Positions 36,635 through 49,450 of a stretch of 64,000 nt of DNA are shown in pieces. The stretch's first letter is position 1. Each line of letters starts with the position of its first letter. The stretch spans positions 61,575,220-61,639,219 of the forward strand of contig CM035232.1 in NCBI GenBank assembly GCA_020226215.1, written 5' to 3'. Position numbers and translations under genes: made by a program. Origin of the DNA: Sindora glabra (taxonomy: Eukaryota; Streptophyta; Magnoliopsida; Fabales; Fabaceae). Under the pieces are notes generated by a model. That model was not told where the DNA came from and searched no databases. It saw nothing but the letters and a program-made list of their open reading frames with translations.

Positions 36635-38685
36635 AATTATGAAAAATAGGTAGGTATCATTTTATCGAATATCCATATTCCTACCTATTTACTAAGGAGA
36701 AAAAAAAAAGAAAATTTGTGGAGAATGATCTATCCGTCAAGAAAATAAAAATAGAACTACACTACAATGAGTCATATTCAACATTCATCACTTATTTACT
36801 TTTTCTTTTTCATTCATTCAACTTCAATCTTACACACAAAGGAAATCTTATTATAAGGTAATCAATATCATGTATATTCTTATATTTCAATCACAGTATG
36901 ATAACAATGTTAATAATAATAAAAAGAAAGCATGTAAATCCTCTTGCAACTTCCTTGAGCATTATCTTTCACAAATCCAATCCTATCTCTCTAAGGGTAA
37001 CCTTACCCCCTTACAAATAGGCACATAAATCTGCTATAAAAGCTATAGTACACATATAGATATTTCATCTCTTTCAACATCAACAAATTTAGTCAACATA
37101 TAACTTTATCATAATAGCACAATTGTCTTAACTAGTACTTCAATCACTATATTTCAATTTATTGATATTCACATGCTTTATTCACAATCATTTCATGACT
37201 CTTTGCATGCCACATATTAAACTCATCTATTATCATCCAAATAGTTGAATATACATAGCAAAAAATTCTCAACTTTCATTTCAAGTTGACATTAACAATG
37301 TAAGAATTAGTATTCATATGTATGTATAAATATACAAAAAAAAAAGGGAGGCCTAACAAACAATGAGATATAAAGTTCTTCAGGTACTAGGTATATTAGA
37401 TCCTATTTATGAAACCTCATTCCTTTTCTAGTAATAAGCATGTTCTATTTACTCACTTTACCCCCATCATGTATAGTTCGAGTTATTTGTTGTCATCTTA
37501 TATGTATTAAAGAGTAACTACTAGTTAGTATCATGAAATATATGATTTGGTAGTAAAATAGGATTATAGTTAGCAATATACTTGACTACTAGTGCTCAGA
37601 GCTAAATCTTAATACAACTATATTGTTAAGTACAAGGGTTCAAAGTGCAAATTTTCCAATTATAGTCAACTATTGGTTACTATAAGGTAATTTTGCCAGT
37701 TAGTAGTCAAGACTACTAGCAACCTAAAAGTAGCTCTACTTGCTGGTGGACAATTATGATAAGTTAGAGAACTATTCTTAGCTAATATAGTGAATTATAT
37801 AATCGACTACTTCATTGTATATTGTAAAAAAAAAATTATTCACTATTAATCCACCAAGAATAGCCCTCAATCTTCATTTATTTCATACTAAACCTCATTT
37901 AAACATTTAAAACACTTAAATCAACAAAATCCATTATAATTTCATTTAATTATTAACTTATAACATCAATCCCATAAGTTCTTATTAAACATTAAAAAAA
38001 CTAAAACTTGACTCAAATAATCAAAATCATATAAAGGTAGATTTAATTAAAATGCTTACTCACCTAGCTTAGAGTAGATGTTAGGAAGATTAAATTGAAG
38101 TTACTTATTCCTAAACGTCCTAAATTATCAAATTTGATGTTAGGGTTCAAAATCCCCCTTTTTAAACCTAAAGAAGAAAATGATGATGAACTTAATTATA
38201 ATGAAGATTTAAGAAGTCTTGCTCAGTTGTATAAAGAATTGTTGGAGGTTTACTTCCTTTTTACTTAATTAGAGAAGAAAGGAAAAAAGGATGAAAAAGA
38301 GAGTGAGATTAAGGTTTAAATGAGAATGGAGGTTTTGGGGCTAATATTGGATTCATAAAGGGCAGGGGCATTTTGATAAATCACCTTAATTTTCCTTCAT
38401 ACTCATATACTGACATCTAAATACTTATAATTTTTAATTTTTTTCAATACACTTTTTCCTTAGCCAAACCTTCCAAGTTCTTTATTTTAAGCCCATTCAA
38501 ATAATTTATTTCTATATATCCAAAATTTTTATTTAAAACTTATTTAGTTAGATAATTCCTTTTTTTTTCCTCCATGCTTCATTCACACTTTCCTTTTCCT
38601 CCATTTGAAGATTTTTTCTACTAATATTAATTATTTCTCACATATAAAATGTCTGAATTATTTTATTTTCCTAGGGGATGTAACA
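36241..38685 (-). repeat. Right LTR (5' LTR) of LARD-like element
   Basis: Starts TTTCATGACCTATCCC (TG decayed) and ends GGGGATGTAACA. Carries about 220 bp (roughly 36370-36590) absent from the left copy, and its own (TA)n tract at 36591-36631. Confidence 0.85.
36591..36631. repeat. (TA)n microsatellite
   Basis: About 41 bp, in the right LTR at a site where the left LTR has only AAATATATG (near 29727). Confidence 0.95.
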
Positions 38686-38690
38686 TTTAG

Positions 38691-39974
38691 ATTCTAAATC
38701 ATTAAAACTAAAATATACTTAGTAAACATCTGAATAAGTAGAATAATAAAAATAAAATAAATATTCTTTTATAAATTGTAAAATAAACATAAACAAAACC
38801 ATAATGATACATAAATATACTTAAGACATAGATTTTTGTCATAAAGTAAGTAAATAATTATTAAGTACTTTGAATAAATGAGACTATAAAACATTTAAAC
38901 AAGGAATTTATTTGTTGTTTTAATGATAAATAGCATAATATTTTTGATAAATTAAACATTAAAAAATAATTTCTACACAATTGTACTTGATCAAATAATT
39001 TTTTTACTAGTTACTCTCTAAGAAAATTTTATAAACTTTATACACAAAATTTTTTAATATTACTAGTCTATGCAATAAAAAGTAATTTATAAAGATTGTT
39101 CAGATAGAAGTTTGGGCATCAAAGAAGAGTACTTTGAAAAATCATTTCAATTAAAAATAAAATTACAATACCATTTAATAACAATCAATATTTAGATTTT
39201 TATCATGAAATGAATTAAATGATTTTTTTTGTTAGACTAAATGATACATCAAACATTTACACAATAATAATTTATTTATTATAAATAAGTTCTAAAATAA
39301 TTCTATAAATTAAAAAAATTAAAATAAACAATATGAAGTTATAAGTTCTTAAATAGAATCGTTTGTTAAAACTCTTCAAAGCTCTATTTTTTATTTTTTA
39401 GGAAAATTTACAAAAAATAAATTACAAAAATTACAAAATAATAAAATTTTATAAGAGTTTAAGAAATCTATTTAATTTTTTTTAAAATTTATTTACTTTA
39501 ATATCTTTAAAATAATTTTCACAAATATTACAAATATATTTTTTTAATATTATGAAATATTATAATTTTATATGTAAAAATAGTTGAAAATATCTAGAAG
39601 AGAGATATAGAAATTTTAAGAAACAAAAAATATTAGAATTACAATTATTTATCCTCTTTTACTTATAATATCAAAATAAATAAAAAATATTAAAGTAAAT
39701 TATTAAAATGACTTTAACAATGTCATGTACATGCTTGCTTTTTATTATATTATTTTATTTCACTATTTATTATAATATTACGAGTGAAGATAATATGAAT
39801 AATTATAATAAATATAAAAATAAAGATTTAATAGTATTAGTTATGAAATTTGAAAGATATTATAATTATCATATTCATAAATGAGAAATTAAATATTATG
39901 TTTATTCTAAAAATGAAGTAAGTATAATTATTTAGTTTTAATTTCTAAATTATGAAAATATAGTTGAAAATCGT
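38691..39974. other. AT-rich spacer, no gene seen
   Basis: Extremely A/T-rich with no open frame over 60 codons and no repeat partner found. It may include remnants of the element truncated at 29600. Confidence 0.55.
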
Positions 39975-39982
39975 GTAACACC

Positions 39983-40555
39983 CAGTGTTTTAAAATCCAA
40001 ACCGGACCAGTGTAACTCAGTTCGAACAGGTCTATCACTTCAATTAAAAAAAAAACAAACTTACACTCCAGAGGCCTCAAACCAGCATCCCCGCAAATGA
40101 TGCGCGTGAGCCTCTACCACTCAGACCAAAGTATGCTTTAATGATATAGCGACAAACTTAATATATAATGTATATTTTTCATTTTCTATATATAACTTCA
40201 TTTCAATTTTTTATAAATAATATATATTATATATATTTATATATGTATTTATATTATATATTATATATATTCATATTATATATTATATAATTAAATTATT
40301 CTTATTTAGCTAATATTTAGTTTAAAATTTTTATTAGATTGAAATGAAATATAATTTTAATATTATAAAATAATATTAAAATTATAATAAATACTTATAA
40401 TTAAAGTAAGATTAATGTTTATTATTTTGTATTTTATAAATATATTTATACAAATTAAATTAATTTAATTTTTTATATATATACATATAATATTATAATT
40501 TATACATATAAAAAATATACTAACCGGTTCAACCGGTCCGACTCTGAAAACATTG
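39983..40555. mobile_element. hAT-type MITE
   Basis: A 573-bp unit with termini CAGTGTTTTAAAATCC and, inverted, CAATGTTTTCAGAGTC (the hAT pattern CANTG). It is flanked by a perfect 8-bp target duplication GTAACACC (39975-39982 and 40556-40563). Sub-terminal CCGGACC and CCGGTTCAACCGGTCCG motifs are typical of a widespread plant hAT MITE family. No transposase. A tRNA-like stretch lies near its left end. Confidence 0.88.
40073..40127 (-). other. tRNA-like A and B boxes within hAT MITE
   Basis: On the minus strand, GAGTGGTAGAGG (40122-40111) resembles the tRNA A box and GGTTTGAGGCC (40083-40073) the B box, spaced like a tRNA gene. No acceptor stem or complete cloverleaf, so not a tRNA gene. It may be pol III promoter-like sequence captured by, or characteristic of, the MITE. 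Confidence 0.5.
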
Positions 40556-40676
40556 GTAACACCATAAGGAGAAAAGTAATTCAATCTAACAAGTTTTAGC
40601 AAAACACACTTTCGCTTTAATTCCAAATTTTAAAAAGTTAACTAAAACTAAATCCAATCCCTGTAAATTTGAAATG

Positions 40677-41220
40677 ATTTTCTTTAAAAAAATTATAAAT
40701 TACATCTTTCAACTTTAAAGGATTGAGTTTTACTCCTTTTAACTTTGAAAATTTAGAAATTACCTCCTAAAATAAAAAGAATTTAAAATTAATACTCATT
40801 ATAAAATTAATTAATTGTTTTATTAAAATATATGATTTTTTATGAACTTTTTAAACAAGAATCACATTATAATTTTTTTAGTTTATCTCATAATTACCTA
40901 GATAATCTCCATATTATATAATTAATAATAATCAAACTTAATATGCAAAATTTTAATTTAATACTTCAAATACGTTGCAAAATTATGTGAAAAAAATGAT
41001 GAGATAAACTAACATACAATAATGTTGTGATTCTTATTTAAAAAGTTCATGAAAATGTCATGTAATTTGTTAACATGTTTAATTAAGTTGATGGTGAGTG
41101 TTTATTTTTTAGGTTTTGTATTATTTAAAGGTGTAATCTCATAGTTTCTAAAGTTGAAGAGAACAAAATTTTATCATTCCAAAGTTGAAAGGATGATTTT
41201 GCATTTTTTTATATTTTCCC
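40677..41220. mobile_element. Fold-back element (long inverted-repeat MITE)
   Basis: Arms 40677-40890 and 41000-41220 are reverse complements with scattered mismatches. Examples are CTTTCAACTTT against AAAGTTGAAAG, 'AACTTTTTAAACAAGAATCACA' against its inverse, and TAGTTTATCTCA against TGAGATAAACTA. The loop is about 109 bp. The shape suits a Mutator-type or other fold-back MITE. I could not find a convincing target duplication and the outer 20 bp of the left arm are poorly conserved. Confidence 0.75.
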
Positions 41221-41333
41221 TTTATTAAAATACTTAATGTGTGAATTTTCACTATGTAATAATAATTGATTAATAAATAATATTGCTACACTCATTAAAA
41301 CATTTTAGTCTTATTGTAGCATAAAGGAAATTT

Positions 41334-41581
41334 GATTAAAATTCTATAGTATTCATTTTGTATCAATTTCATCTCTTAAGCGGGATTTGTATCAATTTGG
41401 TCCCAAAAATTTTAAAACCAAGTAAAATTTTAGTTTTTTTCCTAAACAGTTAATATTTGCTAAAGGGATTAAAGTTTTATTTGGGCTTAAAACGTCATAG
41501 ATCAAATTGATATAAATTTTACTTTAAGTACAAAATTGATACAAACTAAATATTTCAAAAAACTAAAATAGGGTTTTAATC
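41334..41581. mobile_element. Small inverted-repeat MITE
   Basis: Begins GATTAAAATTC and ends GGGTTTTAATC. Further in, TTTGTATCAATTT occurs on both arms in opposite orientation. Flanking nonamers AGGAAATTT and AAAGAATTT agree at 6 of 9 bases, hinting at a decayed Mutator-like target duplication. 248 bp, no coding capacity. Confidence 0.55.
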
Positions 41582-42170
41582 AAAGAATTTTAATACTATT
41601 TTTTCTTATAACTTGACAAGTCATAAAGCTACCTCATTAAAATTTAGGATCCATCCAATCATAGTAGAAAAAATTAACAAGATACAAACTATAGTAGTAT
41701 GAAGATCTCAATGCAATAGTAAGATTAGAAATATTTTCTATGTTCATATCTATCATCTATATCCTCTCACATTTTGTAATTGAGTCCATTGTGAAATCCT
41801 TGCCTTATTAAAGAATGTATAAAACTTACCTCTAAAAATAGATGTGAATTTATCATTTTTTTCTGACAAGACCATAAAGCATGTAAAATCCTAGAAAATT
41901 TACTAAGCATGTGTAGTATTTTTTTATTTTAGTGATATTGTTTCATAAATGAATTAGTATAAGATTGTAGGTTTTGGCATAGCTATAATTTGGATATGGT
42001 TGTCCAAATTATATGAATTTCTTCTTATACATTTAAAGCCTCACTTAAGTATAAGGAAAATTGTTAGAAGTAAGGATGTACACTTGTGAGGAAGAAATTA
42101 GTATAAGAAATAAGCTCATTAAGGGTTAGGACTATTAGGACTTTTAGGGATGTAAAGAATACCTTACTAG

Positions 42171-42205
<35 letters not shown>

Positions 42206-42978
42206 TAAGCACTAGTCTAAATATGGAGGAAATTAAGCAAGGAACTTGAAGTAAGTCTTTTGAATATACCTAAAACAAAATCCCTTGTGCTTTGGAAGAT
42301 GGTGCACATGACTAGCTCTTAGAGAGAAACTTAGATTGTGACTCCATTTGTGAAATAAAGGTTAACTAGCTAATTAAAAAGGAATTAGTAGTATATTTGT
42401 ATTAGCAGAAATTCTACACTTTGATAGTGATTTAGTTATAACTTAAAGAAGGAATATCTTATTGATAAACTGTTAAAGAATTTAAGAACTAGACATTTAA
42501 GGCTTAACTTATTAATTTTTTAATTCAATTATTGGCCCATTAATACCAAATCTTTCCAAATATAGAGAAATTTTTAGGTCAACCATCATTGAGTAGCATG
42601 CAATAATTAGGCTATAACTTTGTTTAGAAAATCTTAGTTACAAAATGGACAAAATTAATAGACAATAAACATCTAGAGTTTTTATATGTGTGAATTTTAT
42701 AAACAGAGGCTCGATATACTATAAGATACATATTTTTCTTCCTAGAAGGTGTGCATTTTAGGCTCATGAGAGGCATAATTGGCCTTTCCTTTATTATGCA
42801 GAGGTGTGAGCCATAGTAGCAAAAGAAGCCATATTCATTTTAGTTAAAAAAATAAAATCATTAATTAGGCCACTAAGATGTCAAGATGCCTTATTGATGA
42901 TAGGAAAAGATAGGACAATGATTTACTTGTAATCAATAAAATCATAAGTTGCATACCACTCACTAATATTACTCTTTA
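41582..42978. other. AT-rich spacer with short (AT)n tract, no gene seen
   Basis: Contains (AT)n at about 42173-42200. No recognisable gene. Confidence 0.55.
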
Positions 42979-44271
42979 TGCAGAGTATAATACTTGTCAT
43001 ACACATAAAAATTATAAAAACTATTCCTAAAGGAAACATGTAGTATTAATGAAATCAAGTCATACCTAAAAGGTTAAATGATCAACTAATATGAGCAAAT
43101 CAAAATAGGATGCCTTTTTATATAAAATTGATAAATAAAATAGAATTCAATGATTAATAATAAAATGAAAAAGAGTGAAAATAATAGTAAAGAGTTACCA
43201 ACTCAAGAAACATTCTAACCCTTAATTTATTGATTTGTCTTATGCACTTATAGAATACTCTAATTTGATCATTTGGCCAATGATTTCCCTCAAAAACAAC
43301 CTTTTTATTCCTTAATATTAATTAATATAAGCTAACACTTAGATTAATCCCTTATTGTTCAAGTCTAGTACCTAAATAATAACATTAAACTCTAAGGAAT
43401 GATTAAGAATATATTGACAATTGAACCTAGTATTGAATTCAAATTTTATTTATCTTAGATAATGAATAATTTAACTCAATATCAAATCATTAAAACCTAA
43501 TCACTATTCATTGAACAGTTAATTACAACCTAGGATCATAATTAATTTCCTAACAATAGATCACATAAGATAACTAGCCAATGGATCTAAATTAGTAATT
43601 ATTTAGAGTAATCATCAACTTAAAATAGCATAGAAATAAAGAATAATCAATTTAAAAGTAAAATTAATAAAACAAAGTCACAAAATGAAACCAAATTAAG
43701 AATTTAAATCATTTAAATTGATTGTAGAAAGTTAATCACTTATGGTGATTTATAAGAGAAAACTTGGCAAAAAGAGGATGCTATTTAGAGAGTGGTGTTG
43801 CCTTTGGAGGCATAAAAGTTGCTAATCTTATTTCTTCTTAAGGAATCCTTATTTGGCTAAGTTGATTAACTATTAGAGTTTTATAAATAAAATCCTACTT
43901 AATTTAAAAGCCCAAAACCTAATATACAAACCAAACATTACAATAGTTTACTATAAAAAAATCCTATAAGTCAATTTCTAATCATTATTTGACCATCAAA
44001 ATGATATAGTTTTACTAATCCTAAAAAATAAAATTTATTAAGCTAGACCTAGGCTAATTTTGGCTTTAGTTTGGTACTAATTAGACCTATGGAACTGAAG
44101 TTATGATAAAAAAATCTAAAGCAATGTCATAATCCAACATTAATTAAATTATTCAATTACATCCCAAAATCATTACCCAATCATAAAATAAAAGAAAATT
44201 ACCTAAATTATGCATATGTAATATTTTTAGAGTTAGAATATAGGATAAAATAATATAGAAAATATTTTACA
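42979..44271 (-). repeat. Athila-like 3' LTR
   Basis: 1293 bp. Minus-strand start TGTAAAATATTTTC, directly after the polypurine tract, and end GTATTATACTCTGCA. The part 42985-43575 matches 60545-61150 (for example 'TAGAATTCAATGATTAATAA' against 'TAGAATCCAATGATCAATGA'). Confidence 0.7.
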
Positions 44272-45430
44272 TATTAAATTGCCTTACACTTAGCTTTTTC
44301 TTGCCTTTTGGCAAATACAACTTTATTTAAAACTAAAAATCAAAGGCAAACATTGCAATGACACTAAAATCATAAAAATCATAAGCTAGAAAAAAATTAA
44401 GCCTTTAAGAATCATAACTCATCATGGATTAATATTCTTCATAAACTTAAAAATTAATCAGTATAGCAACTGCATTCAAAATAGATAGATTAAATTAGTA
44501 GACTCTCACAAAATTCACTTTTTAACTATCAACTCTTTAAGAAGAGTGTTTCACTTCAATTCATTCCATGAAAATGTTCTATCATAAATTTGCTAATTAT
44601 TTAATCTTCACTATTGAAGCCACATGTATAACATAAATTAACAAGAATTTATTAAAGGAAATAATAAGACTAAGGTGAAAGGGAAGAAAATTAAAAATAT
44701 AAAGGTAGAAAACTAAAGAAATAAAAATGTGCAAATCATACACAATTACAACTCAACATAAGACCCCCCTACATTTAATTTTAAATACTCTTCAACTTAG
44801 TTCTTTTTTCTTTTCTTTTCTAAATCATTTTATCTTATTCTTTCCTTTTTCTCCCTTTTTTTCACCTTTTTCCTTTTTTTGTCTTTTTTTTCATTTTTCA
44901 TTTTTGTATTTAGAATGCTTAATGGACTATACATATGTGCATGAGTTTATGCATACCATCTAAGCATACAAGTTAGGTAATCTAGAGAGTATATAAGGAT
45001 AAACTTCCTATTAGAAATGGACTTAGTGGTTTGAGTTGTGAGAAGGCTTAGATGTGATAAATGCAAAATTAATTCAAGGATAGTTGATAATCATGTAATT
45101 ATAATAAGTTCATTATGCAATCGATAGCATTTTTATTACAACTTTTGATAGGGATGTCCAATTTATGAACCATAAAAAGATTTAGAAAGAAGACATCTAA
45201 GATAAAAATTTCATAATTTAATTTCAAGTAATTAATGTCATTATTTTTGTGAAAATAGGAAAATTTCTAGTTGAATTACACTGACTTACCTTTTGGTAAA
45301 TTAAGTATAAGTTATTATTAGAAGATCTGATTGACAAACTATTTATGGTTATAGAAAGAGGACAAATAACACTACATCTGGTAAAAGTTCCACATAGCAA
45401 GTCATAGTAAATAATTATTTATGAATTTTC
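44272..45430 (-). other. 3' internal region of Athila-like element
   Basis: Non-coding. The minus strand has a purine-rich, poly-A-like block (about 44795-44910) like the A/G-rich stretch at 58165-58265 in the plus-strand copy. The short plus-strand frame at 44727-44963 is this low-complexity tract. Confidence 0.45.
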
Positions 45431-46317
45431 TTGTAAGGCGTAGTAAAATTAATGGCATAAAATATGGGTTTGGAGTCAAAGTTTGAATTTTTGTCAAAAG
45501 TGGGCTAAGCCCATCCATGGAAAACTAATATATTTTAATTGTATTCATAAGAAGGAAAATTTTGAGCTTTAAGAGAGGCCTACTTGGAACCCAAAGTAAG
45601 GGTGACCGAATAAGGCCTTTCATGGACACCAAAATTCCCTAAAATTTAACTAGTAGAACTTGTAAAGGAAGGCTAGGAAGTAATGATTACCTATATTAGC
45701 AATGATAGGATAATGATGGCTAAAAGATAGAACCAATGCATAGGAAGGAAATCTAAAGAAAAGCCAACAATAAAGATAATAAAGGATGATGCTTTGCTAA
45801 AAAAAAGGGAAAAAGATGAAAGGACCATTTTCACTCGTTTCCTCTCCATTATCACATATACCTACACTTGCAATAAAATTTTTCTTCTCCCCACACCTTA
45901 GAGATCTAACCACTATAATTAAAAAAGTGGGGAAGAATTTAGATATTGTCCTAAAATAAAGTTATCTTCATCTCATGATATTTCTTTAGGCTTCTTAAAG
46001 AAAATAGCTAGTAAATATGGATTGTTCTTGAGATTTAGATTTTCGTACTTTCAAACCAAGACCCCAATGGTAAGTGGTTCATCTATCCTTAATAATGTTT
46101 TGTTAAGGTTTATTCTTCTAGATTTCTTATGGAATTTTAAAAGAAATTAAGTAAAGTTTTCAAGGTGATTGTGTATGTTAAGTTTAATTTAAATCATAGG
46201 AAAAGAAGGGTATTTGAAGCTATGATTTTAGGATAAGTATCTTAAGGTGTGATTCAAAGAAGAATCCATGAAAAATTTGTGGAAAAAATCCTTGAAACAA
46301 CCCCATGCATAACATGG
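45431..46317 (+). repeat. Possible Gypsy LTR fragment split by a nested element
   Basis: GC-richer stretches such as 'AGTGGGCTAAGCCCATCC' and 'AAAGGACCATTTTCACTCG' resemble the 5' half of plant Gypsy LTRs in plus orientation. It is cut at 46317 by the gag-only element; 50214 onward would be the continuation. No second copy supports this. Confidence 0.3.
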
Positions 46318-47087
46318 TGTCACAATCCGATAATTTAGGTTGTGGAACATAAGGCACTTAGACTCTTACCACCTGAGAATAAGCTAGTCAATTAGTTATT
46401 CACCATTCAAGGTTTCAAAAATGACAACTAATACCTATAATAATAAGCACATTGAATCAATATCAATACAACACATAGCATATAGAAACATAGCAACCAA
46501 CCACCAAAGCGCATAATAAGGCAACAATGAATGTTCAAGTAATGTGAATGAATGCAATAAAAAGCAAACAAAACTATAAACCAATTTTAATAGAAAAGTG
46601 GCTACTTTTTTTGTTTATAATATACCTCATTACATATTTTAAAGTGTATAAGGAAGATTACCAAGCCACACACTTTGATCCCTAAACTAGTGCTAAGTGA
46701 TCACTGAGATCATTGGATACTCTCTTTTAAAAGAACATTCTGAGTCAAAGCTCTATTGGTAGGAGTGAACATCCTTTTTTTTAAATTATCATAAAGCTTT
46801 TTCTTAAAGCTTGAGAAGGATCTAATTTTTTTCATAATGCATCAAAACAAACATAAAAATTCAAGCATCATAAACACGTGCTTATCTACTTGCATTAGAC
46901 AAGTTGCCTTGGCCAAAATTACAAAAATATTCCCAAAATTAGGAAAAACTATAGAATTTGTACATAAGTCAAAATCCTTCCAAATATATGCCATAAAACT
47001 TCCTAGGATGCATTATTTTTGTGCAAAGTTTCATCCAAATCAAAGCTCATTTATCTTGCCAAATTTAATCAAGTCTGACTTATGAGA
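46318..47087 (-). repeat. Left (3') LTR of gag-only Gypsy element
   Basis: Starts TGTCACAATCCGATAATTTA and ends GACTTATGAGA. Colinear with 49451-50213 ('CACCTATAATAATAAGCA' analogue, 'CATAATAAGGCAACAATGAA', 'TATACCTCATTACATATTTT'). The plus-strand frame at 46837-47085 falls in it and is not a gene. Confidence 0.85.
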
Positions 47088-48112
47088 TTCTTTCACACTT
47101 TAAAAATATTGATGTTCTCATTGATGATGTAATATGACAACTTCATAGAAATCTTTAACCTGCTTCCTTGAACTTTTCCCTTAATTTTTTTCTCTACTTA
47201 TCTCTTTGCCCTTTGCGAATACTTATCTTTAACAATTTAATCTGATGCTACTCCTATAAAGCTTCTACTTACTGCTCTTAAATCTTCATGCTGGTCTTTC
47301 TAAACTTGTTGTTAACGATGAAAATATTCTCTAATTTTACTAAGTTTGGCAAATTATCCCCATAATTCTCAAGCTATTTCTCTTCGTAGTTATCCCATGA
47401 GCTTGGTGTTTTGAAATTACCTATTGATAAGTGTCTTACACCTAATTTCGTATTCTAGCAGTATAAGAGATAAAACTTATGCTTGATCTATGCGTAGGTC
47501 CCATAACCTTGATCATAAGTCTATTTGCATTAGGTTCAGCCAATCTTAATATTTCACTTCGTATTTGTAACTCAAACAAAATCACTTCTCGTCCTTGAAC
47601 TCTAGTCTAACATCTGCTTGGTGTCTTCAAGGCATTTGAAAATAACACTTATAGTGTCCCCTTACCATGGTTGATACATTAAACAAAGCACTATTCATAA
47701 TCTTATTCTAGTTTACACATGCTTATGTACTCTAAGTCTTTTGCCACAAGCTACTTCAGTGACTAACTACTGGCATTCTCAAAGTTATGTATGCCATTTG
47801 TCATTATCATAAGTGAAAACTTATGACTATATGATGCATTGCAATCACAACAAAAGAAAATTATATGTGTTAGGTAACTACTCCTCAAACACACATCCAT
47901 GCTCTCTAATAACTTAATAGACTTTTTCTTTCAAAGAACTTATCACCTTATCACATCTGATGAAACTTATGTAAAGGACTCTTCCTTACTACCTCCACTA
48001 CTTAGCTTACTTACTATATGCATTAATACCAGTGATCCTACATAACACCTTGTCAAGATAAATCCTTGGTAGGGAAAAAGGATCTACCTCATCACTTTAT
48101 CTCTAACTACTC

Positions 48113-49381
48113 TTAGGGTGCTATGATTTGGAGTGCTCTGATCCTAAAGCAAGTCTCACCCTCCCTATCTAAGTCATTAGCTCCTTTCTTGTTACCTCCC
48201 AATATCTCACCTTGAAGTCTAGCTTGTAAGGCATTTAGGATAACCTTATGGGGACACTCTATGACCCTATGTAGTTCATAACACAAGAAATAGGATAAAT
48301 TCTTCTTTCTTTTGTTATTGGACAATTGAGACAATACGGAAGCTTGTATGTGGGTAGGCCTTGTTAAGACCCTTCCTTTATTCTTAGGCTTACCATCCTT
48401 GCCTGACTGTTTGACTCCATTACCAGAACAAAACCCATTTCCTCCAAGAGATTTTAAATTAGAATTAGGAAAATTGTAGTTAGACAAGCATTGAACAACC
48501 CTCACTACTTTTGAAAGGGTTTGAACTCTTTTTTTTTTAAAACTTCATAATATCTTTTTATGAAAAATTGTTAATAAAGTAAAAAAGTTTATCTTTCTCA
48601 GTCATATATCAAATATCCAATATCACTGCCATAAACTTCTTCAATATTCTTACATAAATCTTATTTGTTGTAATTTTTTTAGTTAATGTCTAGCATAATC
48701 CACATTCTCAGGATAGAAATGTGCCTTTAACTTTTATTTCAGCTCTTCCTAAGTGTTAATAGGGCACCTTCCCTCTTAAATCTCTTGGTACTTAGTCCTC
48801 CACTAGAACTTTGCATTATCTATGAGGAATATAGTAGCATGATTCAATTAAGCTTCCTCCAATTCAATATCGATAGCATGCAAGTATTGATCTAAGTTGA
48901 ACATAAAGTTCTTTAAGTTTTAGACATCCCTTTCATTTGCATATGGCTTTGGTTCAGGGATTTTCAATTTTCCTTTCCATATTGAGGCACCACTCTTTCG
49001 TGGACTATTACTAAAGGCCATCACCATTACTTTCATAGAGGCAACTAGGTCATCTACCTCCATTCAAAGAGCTGTCATGACATTCTTTATCTCCTTGGAA
49101 AGGCCCCTTAAAGCATTCCTTAATTCCATCTAGGTGGTTTCGGTCATAACAAGCCATACGCTAAGTTATGGAGTACTACTAGTCCTTAAGCTTTTAACCT
49201 TTTTACTCACTTTGAGAGTTTTAACTTGGTGCTTAAATCCTTCCTAATCTTTAGCCCTTTTAAAGATTTATGGATTTCCTTAGTTTGCAATCCCTTCATA
49301 ATATCAATATATCCTTTAAGATTCCTAAGCACTTTTTCAATAGCATCGAACTAATTAGCAATAGTGATTTTCTTTGACATC
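48113..49381 (-). pseudogene. Degenerate Gypsy gag
   Basis: Minus-strand translation from MSKKITIAN (49381) runs through a Lys-rich, helical start and a GASIWKGKLKIPEPKPYANER segment. It then reaches a capsid-like region: LKNFMFNLDQYL, AKF-WRTKYQ, GRCPINT-EELK, KAHFYPENVDYAR. It ends in an open 130-codon frame (48505-48113) with a zinc knuckle FLCYELHRVIECP, where the first Cys of CX2CX4HX4C is Tyr, followed by LNAL. These blocks are characteristic of plant Gypsy gag. At least six in-frame stops in the upstream part. Confidence 0.85.
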
Positions 49382-49450
49382 ATTTGGTAACTTGAAAAAG
49401 GTGTAATGGAATGAAGAAAAGCATGGCCAAAACCATGCTTTGATAACAGA

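Larger units (their letters stand above)
29601..38685 (-). mobile_element. LARD-like non-autonomous Gypsy-type LTR element
   Basis: Two direct repeats of 2333 bp (29601-31933) and 2445 bp (36241-38685) enclose 4307 bp. The termini on the plus strand are TGTCATGATCCATCCC and CTAGGGGATGTAACA. Flanks TTTGG (29596-29600) and TTTAG (38686-38690) match at 4 of 5 bases. The minus strand next to the right LTR has TTGGTATTAAAGGATGG (36237-36221), a decayed initiator-Met primer-binding site, so the element reads right to left. The internal region is AT-rich; I could not find gag, protease, reverse transcriptase or integrase motifs in any frame. Large LTRs around a non-coding interior fit the LARD description, although a heavily mutated coding core cannot be excluded. 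Confidence 0.8.

Noticed and set aside
40060..40135. Cellular tRNA gene
   Set aside because: A and B box-like motifs are present but no acceptor stem, anticodon arm or cloverleaf can be formed.
44727..44963. Phe/Ser-rich plus-strand frame
   Set aside because: Low-complexity complement of the A/G-rich tract of the minus-strand Athila-like element.
48113..48505. 130-codon minus-strand frame as a zinc-finger host protein
   Set aside because: The zinc knuckle and flanking blocks are Gypsy gag, in register with upstream gag sequence and inside an LTR pair.
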